Below, piece by piece: positions 8,991 through 18,903 of a stretch of DNA of 64,000 nucleotides; position 1 is the first letter of the stretch, and each line of letters begins with the position of its first letter. Below the pieces are notes generated by a model. It worked only from the letters and a program-made list of their open reading frames with translations. It was not told the origin of the DNA and ran no database searches. Made by a program: the position numbers and the translations under genes. Source of the stretch: UBA7803 sp963822255 (GTDB lineage: Bacteria; Pseudomonadota; Gammaproteobacteria; Pseudomonadales; Azotimanducaceae); the NCBI GenBank assembly GCA_963822255.1, contig CAWGGV010000008.1:186001-250000 (forward strand). Reading direction: 5' to 3'.

Positions 8991-9304
8991 ACGATCTGAG
9001 GGAATTGTCGAGGCGGCTGGTTGGGGCAACGTTGCTGGCCGCACTGGCGGTAGTGGCGCCGCTGGCCGCGGCGGACGATCCGGCCGCACCGGCCGAGGGC
9101 GTCGGCCAAGCGGCCCCGGCGGACGGCGCACCAGCCAGTGCACAGGCGCCGACGCCCGGGGGTGCGGCGGCCGCCGACAAAGCATCGGCCACGGCAGGAA
9201 AGCCCACAGCCGGCGCCAAGCAGGGCAGCAAAGCCAACGGTGAGTTCATCCCCAGCGAGGAGATCTCCGCGGACTACGCAGTCTCTTTCCCGGTCGACAT
9301 ATGA
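8987..9304 (+). CDS. Small exported Ala/Pro-rich protein
   Basis: A 105-residue protein whose GTG start overlaps the previous stop (GTGA). A hydrophobic LVGATLLAALAVVAPLAAA segment (about residues 10-28) reads as a signal peptide or anchor, followed by 55 residues of Ala/Pro/Gly low complexity. It ends in an ordered, charged tail, PSEEISADYAVSFPVDI. This pattern of tether plus distinct terminal peptide suggests that the last 20 residues dock onto a partner, perhaps the channel protein encoded 15 bases downstream. No family recognised; the gene is supported mainly by its coupling to both neighbours. Confidence 0.6.
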   Translation: MNDLRELSRRLVGATLLAALAVVAPLAAADDPAAPAEGVGQAAPADGAPASAQAPTPGGAAAADKASATAGKPTAGAKQGSKANGEFIPSEEISADYAVSFPVDI

Positions 9305-9319
9305 TCAATATACAGCGAG

Positions 9320-10192
9320 TTGCAATCGGTGGAAGCCTACGACAATGACCGCACCCCCCGCGGCACCCGGCCCGCGGCGGTACCGGCAATGAAGCGACAG
9401 ATTCCGTTCGAGCTGATCTACCAGGTTTCCGCCCTGGTGATCTCCCTGGTGCTGGTGCATCTGGTCTACATCACCGTCATCCGGCCGAACGCCAGCGCCA
9501 TCGTCGCGCACGAGGCGGAGATGGCCGCAGAGGGCCACCACGAGGTCGAGGGCCCCTCACTGTACGTGATTCTCAAGGATTACGAGCAGGAGTCGTGCGT
9601 CGTGCTCATGTTCTGGGCCATGGCCATCATGGGCTACAAGTTCCGCCAGGCGTTCCGGGAGCGGAACCTGCTGCAGCAGGATCTGGTGCCGATCAGCGAG
9701 GGCATGAGCGTGCTGCCGGAGGATACGCGCGAATACGCCCGCAGCATTCAGGCGCTGCCGGTGAGCACACAGGAGTGCCTGCTGCCGCGAACCCTGCAGG
9801 CGGCCCTGCAGCGCTTCGCCTCGACCCGCAATGTTCAGGACGTCTCCGAGGCGGTGAAGTCCAACTGCGACGCCGAGACCGACCGTCTCGACAGTGAGCT
9901 GTCCATGGTGCGCTACATCGCCTGGGCCATCCCGTCCATCGGCTTCATCGGCACGGTGCGCGGCATCGGCCTGGCGCTTGGGCAGGCGTACCGCGCGGTG
10001 CAGGGCGACATCGCCGGCGTGACCGCGAGCCTGGGCATCGCCTTCAACTCGACGTTCGTGGCCCTGGTCATCAGCATCGTGCTGATGTTCATGATGCACC
10101 AGCTTCAGCTCATTCAGGAGCGCCTGGTGCTGGACGTGCACAGCTATGCCGACCAGCGTCTGATCCGGCACATGCAGGTACGACATACATGA
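9320..10192 (+). CDS. MotA/TolQ/ExbB-type proton channel protein
   Basis: A 290-residue channel subunit. This family forms pentamers that pass protons or sodium and drive a dimeric partner (ExbD, TolR, MotB). Hydrophobic helices are visible at about 33-55, 92-108, 196-220 and 232-262. The third carries AIPSIGFIGTVRGIGLAL, which is diagnostic of the family, and the fourth contains ASLGIAFNSTFVALV. The stretch between helices 2 and 3 is the expected cytoplasmic helical domain. The start is uncertain: TTG 9320 is taken, and ATG 9389 (MKRQIPFEL) is a reasonable alternative. It overlaps the next gene by 4 bases. The likely ion-conducting partners are the two VWA proteins downstream. Confidence 0.87.
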   Translation: MQSVEAYDNDRTPRGTRPAAVPAMKRQIPFELIYQVSALVISLVLVHLVYITVIRPNASAIVAHEAEMAAEGHHEVEGPSLYVILKDYEQESCVVLMFWAMAIMGYKFRQAFRERNLLQQDLVPISEGMSVLPEDTREYARSIQALPVSTQECLLPRTLQAALQRFASTRNVQDVSEAVKSNCDAETDRLDSELSMVRYIAWAIPSIGFIGTVRGIGLALGQAYRAVQGDIAGVTASLGIAFNSTFVALVISIVLMFMMHQLQLIQERLVLDVHSYADQRLIRHMQVRHT

Positions 10193-11427
10193 CCTGCATA
10201 TTGGAGCTCAACGACTGCGGTGTGACGCTCTACCGCGATCACACGGTGCTGCACCGCTCCCCCGGCATCGCGGTGGTATTGGACGACGACGTGCGGTTCG
10301 GCGAGGACGCGCTGCGTCTGTCGCGCATCCATCCGCGTCAGGTGAATCAGCAGTACTTCTCCCGCCTCTCCGCCGATCCGCTCCCGGTGCCGGGCCGGCG
10401 GGCCCGTAACCACGCCGACCTGGTGTACCTGCACCTGATGACGTTCAAGCCGCTGGTGGAAGCCGAGGGCGGCGACGTGTTGCTGGCAGTGCCCGGCATC
10501 CTGTCTCCGGACCAACTCGGCGTGCTGCTCGGCGTGCTCCAGGAGCTGGGCATCGGGGTCGCCGGATTCGTCGACGCCGCGGTGGCCGCCATGTCGACCC
10601 ACGATGTGCCGGCGCGTGCCTACCACCTGGACGTCATGTTGCAGCGGGCGGTGATCACGGCCATCGACTCGGAAACCGAGCTCAGCAAGACGTCTGCGCA
10701 GGAAGTACCCGAGTGCGGGCTCACTCGATTGCTGGACGCCTGGATCAACGTCATCGCCGACCGCTTCGTCAGCGAGACCCGCTTCGATCCGCTGCACGCC
10801 GCGGCCACCGAGCAGCAGCTGTTCAACCAGGTCTACGACTGGATCGAACGGGGGGCCGGTGACCGCGAGCTGGTGGTCGAAATCATTCATGCCGATCACA
10901 CGCGGCGGGTGGAGCTGGGGCGAGGCGTTCTGGAGGACAAGGCGAACCAGCGCATGCGCCAGCTCGCCGACGTGGTGCCGCGGGGCGCGGAGCTGTTCCT
11001 GAGCGCCCGCAGCGCCCGGTTGCCGGGGTTGCAGCGGACTCTGGACGCCCTCGAGATCCGCGCCGTCCCGCTGGCCGCCGATGCGCTGACCCGCGGGTGC
11101 CTGAACCATCTGCGGCTGATCGTCCCCGAGGACGGCGAGCTGCGGCTGGTCACCCGCCTGCCCCGCCAGGCGTCGACCTCGACACCCGAACCCGCACGCG
11201 TACCGGAAGCGTCAGCGGCACCCACCCATGCGCTGCGCGGTCACGAAGCCTGGCCGCTGGAGGACGCGCCACTGCCCGTGCACCGGGAGAACGGCCGGGT
11301 GATGATCGAGGCCGAGCCCGGGCTCCGGCTGAACGGTGCGCCGCTGGAACGGCCGGGCGCGGTCACCGCCGGCGACCGGGTCGCGGTCGGCGAGCAGGAA
11401 TATCTGCTCATCCACGTCCGGGAGTGA
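10189..11427 (+). CDS. Hsp70/actin-like (ASKHA) protein with FHA-like C-terminal segment
   Basis: A 412-residue cytoplasmic protein. The first 320 residues follow the sugar kinase/Hsp70/actin layout: a short beta hairpin at the start, FGEDAL near residue 43, VLLAVPGILSP (about 98-108), then GIGVAGFVDAAVAAM resembling the AA-rich segment after the second motif, and RFDPLHAAATEQQLF near 200. The nucleotide-binding glycines of active Hsp70s are weak, so ATP use is uncertain. The last 60 residues (GRVMIEAEPGLRLNG, GDRVAVGEQEYLLIHV) resemble an FHA or secretion-ring beta-sandwich. ATG 10189 overlaps the channel gene stop. Its position between a channel gene and VWA stators suggests a cytoplasmic regulator or assembly factor; this is inference. 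Confidence 0.6.
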   Translation: MTCILELNDCGVTLYRDHTVLHRSPGIAVVLDDDVRFGEDALRLSRIHPRQVNQQYFSRLSADPLPVPGRRARNHADLVYLHLMTFKPLVEAEGGDVLLAVPGILSPDQLGVLLGVLQELGIGVAGFVDAAVAAMSTHDVPARAYHLDVMLQRAVITAIDSETELSKTSAQEVPECGLTRLLDAWINVIADRFVSETRFDPLHAAATEQQLFNQVYDWIERGAGDRELVVEIIHADHTRRVELGRGVLEDKANQRMRQLADVVPRGAELFLSARSARLPGLQRTLDALEIRAVPLAADALTRGCLNHLRLIVPEDGELRLVTRLPRQASTSTPEPARVPEASAAPTHALRGHEAWPLEDAPLPVHRENGRVMIEAEPGLRLNGAPLERPGAVTAGDRVAVGEQEYLLIHVRE

Positions 11428-11431
11428 CGTC

Positions 11432-12516
11432 GTGGCGCGCCGCGAGCTGAACGTCTTCTCGCTGTCCTTCCTGGACGTGATGTCCTGCGGATTCGGGGCC
11501 GTGGTGCTGATCTTTCTGATCATCAACCACAGCGCGCAGGAGGAGACCAAGACCGTCAACAAGGATCGCCTGGCGGAAGTTCGCATGCTCGACTACCAGG
11601 TCCAGCAGGGCCAGAAGAACCTGTTCCAGCTCCAGCAGCGCATGGATGCCGTGAAGCAGCGGCTGGACGAGTCACACCGGAAACTGGTGAGCACCCGAAG
11701 CGTCATCGAATCGCGCAAGGAGGACATCCAGAAGCTGCAGAAGGAGTCGATGGCAGAGCGCTCGAGCCTGAACGAGCTGAAGTCCGACGTGAACACCCGC
11801 GAGCGGGAGCTCGATCGTCTGAAGGCGAGCGCCAAGGCCAACACGGGCAGCCACGTGCGCAGCTTCACCGGCGAGGGCGACCGCCAGTACCTGACGGGGC
11901 TCAAGGTGGGCGGTAAGCACGTGCTGATCGCCCTCGATACCTCCGCCAGCATGCTGGATGACAAGATCGTCAACGTTATCCGGCGCCGCAACATGAGCGA
12001 CGACAAGAAGCGCCGCTCCGAGAAATGGCAGCGGGCGGTGCGCACGGTGGAATGGCTGGCGGCCCAGCTTCCCCTCGACGCCAACTTCCAGATCTACGGG
12101 TTCAACACCGAGGCCCGTTCGCTGGTGCCGGAACACGACAAGGGGTGGATACCGCTCGGTGAAGGCCGTGAGCTGAATGCCGGAGTCGAGGCGGTGAAGT
12201 CCGCGATCCCGCCGGGGGCAGCAGCCTGGTCAACCTGGTGGACGCCATCAACGCCATGAGCCCGCTGCCGGACAACGTCTACCTGATCACCGACTCCCTG
12301 CCCACCCAGGGAGAGAAGCCGCCGCGGGAGAACACCATCAGTGGCCGCGACCGGCTCAAGCTCTACACCGACGCCACCGCCAAGCTGCCGAAGGGCATGC
12401 CCGTCAACATCCTGCTGTTCCCCATGGAAGGCGATCCCATGGCCGCTGCGGCGTTCTGGAACCTGGCGCGCACCAGCGGCGGCGCCTTCCTGTCACCGTC
12501 GAGGGACTGGCCGTGA
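11432..12516 (+). CDS. Membrane-anchored von Willebrand A protein with ExbD/MotB-like N-terminus (one frameshift)
   Basis: Starts at GTG 11432, four bases after the ASKHA stop. The N-terminal LNVFSLSFLDVM leads into one transmembrane helix. The Asp in FLDVM sits where ExbD (FIDVM) and MotB carry the proton-binding Asp. A 100-residue coiled coil follows (KNLFQLQQRMDAVKQRL), then a VWA domain with the MIDAS motif DTSAS near residue 170 and a later ITDS. The reading frame breaks at about 12215-12222, in a run of five G's: adding one base restores PPGGSSLVNLVDAINAM. The gene then reads to TGA 12514. I therefore annotate one gene with a probable sequencing indel. It overlaps the next VWA gene by 4 bases. 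Confidence 0.75.
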
Positions 12517-13509
12517 GCCGCCGACGCAGAAGGCGCGGCATCGCCGAGTTCGGGCTGTCGTTCCTGGACGTCATCTCCTGCGGTTTCGGCGCCATCATTC
12601 TGCTGCTGATCATCTCCAAGACCGTGCAGCCGGTGCTGCTCGAGCGCAGCCAGGTGGATCTGGACAGCCAGATCGCCAAACACCAGAAGACCCTCTACGA
12701 GATCCGCGGCCAGATCAAGGAGCTTCGCCGCCAGGTCAACGATGCCGACAGTCAGCTCAACGACAACCTCGAGCAGGTGTCGATTCTCGAGCGGCAGCTC
12801 ACGGAGATTCTCGGGCGCTACGACACCACGGTTTCGCAGCGGAAGGAGGACAAAAAGGCCACGGAGCAGCTCGCCGCCGCCAAGCAGACGCTGACCGACG
12901 AGATGGAGCGGCTTCTGGGGGTGGACTTCCGCCGCAAGACCGACCTGGTGGGCGGCATCGAGGTGGACAGCGAATACCTGCTGTTCGTGATCGATACGTC
13001 CGGAAGCATGTTCAATGCCGCCTGGGGGGCGCTGCTCGACAAGGTGCGGGAGACGCTGGCCATCTACCCCAACCTGAAGGGCATCCAGGTCATGGACGAC
13101 ATGGGCGACTATCTGTTTCCCAACTTCGCAGGCAAGTGGATGCCGGACTCTCCGTCCCGGCGGGACGCCATCGTGCAGAGGCTGCAGAACTGGAGCCCGT
13201 TCTCGAACTCCAGCCCCGTGGAGGGCATCGAGGCCGCCATCAAGAGCTTCTATACCCCGGGCAAGCCCATGAGCATCTACGTCATGGGCGACGACTTCAC
13301 CGGCCGCTCCATCGAACAGGTGATGCACCAGGTGAACGGCGTTGAATCGGCCGGACAAGAATGGCCGGCGGCTGGTCCGGATCAACGCCGTGGGCTTTCC
13401 CGTCTACCTCGAGTATCCCTCCGGGCGCGTCTACCGTTTCGCGGCGCTGTTGCGCGACCTGGCCTACGAGAACGGCGGGACCTTCGTCGGCCTCACGGAA
13501 TTACAGTGA
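12513..13509 (+). CDS. Second membrane-anchored VWA protein with ExbD/MotB-like N-terminus (one frameshift)
   Basis: Same architecture as the preceding gene. A basic N-terminus precedes GLSFLDVISCGFGA and one transmembrane helix with the conserved FLDV aspartate. A coiled coil follows (QIAKHQKTLYEIRGQIKEL), then a VWA domain opening with LLFVIDTSGSM (MIDAS DTSGS, about residue 162) and carrying YVMGDDFTG later. At about 13338-13346 one extra base throws the frame. Dropping it gives NRPDKNGRRLVRINAVGFP through to RDLAYENGGTFVGLTELQ and TGA 13507-13509, a normal VWA end. Two VWA stator-like proteins side by side suggest a heterodimer. GTG 12513 overlaps the stop of the first copy. Confidence 0.75.
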
Positions 13510-13639
13510 TCGTTCGCGGTCTTTATTCTGGGGCCTATCGCAGGAGCGGCTTGCCGTCGTAGCGTTTCTGTAGGAGGCTTCTGCATAAGATAGGAAAGAA
13601 CGACCCGGAAGGGGATGGGATGAGCGAAGGGAAGGACCA
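13510..13639 (+). other. Non-coding gap inside the envelope cluster
   Basis: These 130 bases are the second largest break in the cluster after the 109-base gap that precedes 2904. They hold a CAGGAGCGGC core at about 13540 that faintly resembles REP palindromes but lacks a matching second arm, and an AAGGA ribosome site just before the next GTG. No promoter or terminator that I would defend. Confidence 0.4.
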
Positions 13640-14291
13640 GTGACCCGGCGTGAGCGCCCACCCCGCGCGGCGCGGCGGCCTGCCCTGTGGACCATGCTCG
13701 CGCTCGGGATGCTCGTGCTCGGCGGCTGCGGCGGTGCCCGCGTCTCGGTGCCGCCGGTGCTTCCCGTGCCGCTGGTGCAGCGGCTGCCGCTGACCATGGG
13801 CGTGTACCTGTCGGATGATCTGGTGAACTACGTCTTCAAGAAGAAGCTCGAGGACAGCGGCGAGTGGCAGATCGATCTGGGTACCGCTCAGACCAACATG
13901 TTCGACAACCTGCTGTCCGGGATGTTCAAGCGGTCCAGCCGGTGGCTTCCCCGATTCGCCCGGCGGCGAAGTCGACGGGGTGCTGGTGCCGACCATCGAG
14001 GAGGTGCAGTTCTCCACGCCGGATCAGACCCGCACCAGTTACTTCGAAGTCTGGGTCCGCTACCGATTCCAGCTTCGCGACCGGGACGGTTCGGTGGTGG
14101 GCGAATGGCCGATGACGGCCTACGGTAAGGCCAACGCCAGCAACTACGGCCTGAAGAGCCGCAACCCCGCTCTGGAGGCCGCCGCGCTTGCCGCTCTTCG
14201 CGATGCGATGGCATTCTTCACCGTCCAGTTCCGGACGGTACCCGCAGTGAGAACCTGGCTGAAAGCCGAGTTGAGAGGCACTTCGTCATGA
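13640..14291 (+). CDS. Predicted lipoprotein (one frameshift)
   Basis: From GTG 13640 with AAGGA upstream. Basic n-region, hydrophobic MLALGMLVLGG and Cys at residue 31 give a lipoprotein signal. The first part reads RLPLTMGVYLSDDLVNYVFKK and on to NMFDNLLSGMF. The frame then shifts by one base somewhere in 13929-13950, and continues as DSPGGEVDGVLVPTIEEVQF and on to the stop at 14289. Both halves are ordered, non-repetitive sequence with strands such as SYFEVWVRYRFQL, so this is one gene of about 216 residues with an extra base. The stop overlaps the next ATG (ATGA). Function unknown; probably an outer-membrane partner of the machine encoded upstream. Confidence 0.65.
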
Positions 14292-14969
14292 CGCTCAATC
14301 GGACTCGGCTCCCGCCTGCTCGCCGTGCTGGCCCTCGCTGCCGCCCTGCCGCTGGCAGGCTGCGTGACATCTACCGTTCAGGAGATTCGCCAAGGCAACA
14401 CCGGCATGGGCGACGGCGAATCCATCGTAGTGCTCGGCCGCCGCAGCCTGCCGTCCAATTCCGAGACCGAGCTCGGCTTCGTGTCCTGCGTGAGCCACGG
14501 CGTGAGCCACGGCGGCGACGGCATCAAGGTGATCGACGAGCAGGCCTTCCGCGACGCCATGTTCCCGTGGTTCGAGCCCCGAACGGCGCCGGTGCACACC
14601 TCCGACCTGCCCGAGATCATCTCCCAGCCCTATCTCGCCAACGCCTCAAGGAGCTGGGCCTGCACTACCTGGTGTGGATCCAGGGGGACACGGACCGGAC
14701 GGACTCGGGGGGCTCGATGACCTGCAGCCTCACCACCGCCGGTGCAGGCTGCTTCGGCTTCCTCACGTGGGAAAACAACGCGTCCTACGAGGCATCGGTG
14801 TGGGACATCCGAACCGGGCCAGGCGGTGGGCAAGATCAGCTCGGATGCCGTCGGCACCAGTTACATGCCGGCGGTGGTGGTGCCGCTGCCGTTCATCGCC
14901 CGGGTCCGGGCTTCGGCCTGCAACAGCATGGCGCACCAGCTGAAGACGTTCATCTCCGCCGACAGCTGA
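14288..14969 (+). CDS. Predicted lipoprotein (three frameshifts)
   Basis: ATG 14288 overlaps the previous stop. After a frame change at about 14299-14305 the signal LGSRLLAVLALAAALPLAGC appears, giving a lipidated Cys. Ordered sequence follows (GESIVVLGRRSLPSNSETELG). The frame changes again near 14636-14642, continuing as RLKELGLHYLVWIQGDTDRT, and a third time near 14812-14818, ending QAVGKISSDAVGTSYMPAV to TGA 14969. All three are single-base changes. The pieces join into one continuous protein of about 226 residues, possibly with cysteines (SCVSHG, GCFGF). It runs 20 bases into the convergent methyltransferase gene. Treat the coordinates of the breaks as approximate. Confidence 0.55.
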
Positions 14970-15687
14970 GCCCGCGGCCGGCTCCGCGGCGGCGGGGCGC
15001 CGCGTTCCGGCACGCTTTCTTCTCAACCGCGCCAGCGGCCGCCTGCCGCTGCTTCTTGCTCCCTGGCCGGATCTCCACCACTTCCCCCGCGAAGTACTCG
15101 GGCTCGGTGGCGTACCATTCGGTCAGCTCCACCCGGTGCTGCCGGCGTGCCAGATCGCAGAACTCGTAGAATGGCGGCCGACCGGGGTCGGTGATGATCA
15201 CCCGCTTGACCCCGGCGTCCAGGGCCCGGCTGACCAGACGGTTCAGCGGCTTGATCATCTTGTCCCAGAAACAGATGTCCGAGCCGACCACCACATCGAA
15301 TCTGGACAGGTCCTCGGAGGTGAGCTTCTCGAAGCGTCCGAATCGGGAGGCAACCTCCACGTCGTTCAGCGCCGCCAGCACCTCGAGGAAGGGAAACACG
15401 TCCTTGTCGATGTCCAGCGCCGTCACCTGAGCTTTGAACCGGCTGGCGCAGAACACCGAGCCGGGACCCCAGCCGCAGCCCACCTCCAGCACCCGGGCGC
15501 GCCGGGTCAAGGGCTCGTGCTGCAGGTAATCCATCAGCAGAAAGCTCGCGCTCCAGGTCTTGTGACCGTGAACCGACGGCTGATAGGCCTTTTTCAGACG
15601 GCGGATCAGCCGGTGCTTCGACTCCAGCAGGTAGATGCCATAAGCCTGATAGATGTTGGGTTCGGGGAGCCGCTCGAGCTTCGGCAT
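14950..15687 (-). CDS. Class I SAM-dependent methyltransferase
   Basis: A 245-residue cytosolic protein. Motif I VLEVGCGWGPGSVF (about residues 66-79) binds S-adenosylmethionine, the acidic ALDIDKDV follows in motif II, and DVVVGSDICFWD is motif IV. The layout resembles the lysine-methyltransferase-like group (methyltransferase 16), but the substrate is unknown. The last 40 residues are basic and low-complexity and overlap the end of the convergent lipoprotein gene by 20 bases. The true stop could therefore differ if the local indels extend this far. It lies 37 bases downstream of the P-loop gene on the same strand. Confidence 0.72.
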   Translation of the reverse strand: MPKLERLPEPNIYQAYGIYLLESKHRLIRRLKKAYQPSVHGHKTWSASFLLMDYLQHEPLTRRARVLEVGCGWGPGSVFCASRFKAQVTALDIDKDVFPFLEVLAALNDVEVASRFGRFEKLTSEDLSRFDVVVGSDICFWDKMIKPLNRLVSRALDAGVKRVIITDPGRPPFYEFCDLARRQHRVELTEWYATEPEYFAGEVVEIRPGSKKQRQAAAGAVEKKACRNAAPRRRGAGRGLSCRRR

Positions 15688-15724
15688 GAGGCGTGGTTAC
15701 CGTTCTGTCAAGAAGCGGCGGATG

Positions 15725-16333
15725 TTAGCCATTCCCGCCGCCGCCCGCATCCCGTACCGCGGCTGCCGCGAACGTCGTCAGGTCGTCCCGGTTCGCAGCG
15801 TCCAGCCAGTGCAGTCCCAGGCGCCTGACCTGCTCTGCGATCTGCTCGTTGTCGGTGAGCGAGCGGCCGACGAACGCCTCGATCATCCGCCGCGAGCGGG
15901 CGGACGCCGTGGCGAAGCCGCTGTCGCCAACGATGCGGCGGCGGATGAGGTCCGGCGTCGCCACGAGCCAGACCGCTTGCACCACGGTAGCGGTTCCGGC
16001 GTCGAGGACCGCGGCTACGAGCTCTGGCCGGAGCGCCGATCCTTCGAGGACCAGCGGGCCCGCTGCCGGGTCGCCGCCATGCCGGGAAATCAGCTCGGCG
16101 ATGCGCGGCCACAGATTCTCGTGGTGCACGAGCAGAAACTGGTAGACGGCTGCCGGCGACAGCTTCAGATAGTGCTCGGCCACGTGCTCGGGCACCGACG
16201 GCCACGGCCGGCCGGGGTGACGGCCGAGGCGGTCGGTGGAGGCCGCGGGCCAGCCCAGCGTCGACGCCAGCGACGCCGCCAAGGTGGACTTGCCGACATG
16301 GGAGCTGCCGCCGATCAGCATGACCCGGAGCAT
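15725..16333 (-). CDS. P-loop (AAA/zeta-like) ATP-binding protein
   Basis: A 202-residue protein from ATG 16333, chosen because MLRVMLIGGSSHVGKSTLA starts the fold directly; longer upstream starts would run across the suf promoter region. The Walker A GGSSHVGKST (about residues 8-17) is followed by STDRLGRHPGRPW, LVLEGSALRP and VWLVATPDLIRRRI, the order seen in small nucleoside or 2-phosphoglycerate kinase-like P-loop proteins. No partner gene hints at the substrate. It diverges from the suf operon, so the 154 bases between starts hold both promoters. Confidence 0.65.
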   Translation of the reverse strand: MLRVMLIGGSSHVGKSTLAASLASTLGWPAASTDRLGRHPGRPWPSVPEHVAEHYLKLSPAAVYQFLLVHHENLWPRIAELISRHGGDPAAGPLVLEGSALRPELVAAVLDAGTATVVQAVWLVATPDLIRRRIVGDSGFATASARSRRMIEAFVGRSLTDNEQIAEQVRRLGLHWLDAANRDDLTTFAAAAVRDAGGGGNG

Positions 16334-16398
16334 CGCGCTTCCCCTCGTTTCGGGGCGGGAATGGTTCCATTCCCTGAGCCTCCGGTCCAGTCGGCGGA

Positions 16399-16423
16399 AT
16401 ACCCGAGTAAAACAGTCTGGTAT
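16399..16423 (+). promoter_or_regulatory. IscR type 1 binding site
   Basis: A 25-base imperfect palindrome with arms ATACCCGAGT and CAGTCTGGTAT. Against the E. coli type 1 consensus (ATASYYGACT-RWWW-YAGTCRRSTAT) it mismatches at two positions only: G16407 where C is expected, and T16418 where a purine is expected. It lies directly upstream of the TACAAT element and 65 bases before the sufB start, where [2Fe-2S]-IscR would cover the -35 region and repress. No iscR gene lies in the window. Confidence 0.8.
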
Positions 16424-16441
16424 GTCTCCGGGATGGACAGT

Positions 16442-16447
16442 TACAAT
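16442..16447 (+). promoter_or_regulatory. Probable -10 element of the suf promoter
   Basis: TACAAT (16442-16447) matches the TATAAT box at five of six positions, about 40 bases before the sufB GTG. The corresponding -35 region (about 16419-16424) falls inside the IscR site and has no good TTGACA match, as in other IscR-controlled promoters. Confidence 0.5.
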
Positions 16448-16487
16448 ATCCTCGTTAAGCGAAGTGCAAGGGAGCAAGCAGTACGCC

Positions 16488-18899
<2,412 letters not shown>

Positions 18900-18903
<4 letters not shown>

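Noticed and set aside
5128..9185. Long leftward open frames opposite the TPR and PEGA genes (also 1370-2914)
   Set aside because: GC-rich third-position shadows with His/Arg/Val-rich composition, no motifs and no ribosome sites; the rightward genes have domains.
10189..11427. Type III secretion component
   Set aside because: Only a short FHA/ring-like tail suggests it; no other secretion genes are nearby and the main domain is ASKHA-like.
9320..13509. Zorya-type anti-phage defence system
   Set aside because: A MotA-like protein and VWA stators recall ZorA/ZorB, but ZorC, ZorD or ZorE nucleases and helicases are absent and the other genes are envelope proteins.
13510..13639. REP element between the VWA and lipoprotein genes
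   Set aside because: CAGGAGCGGC resembles a REP arm but the second arm is missing.
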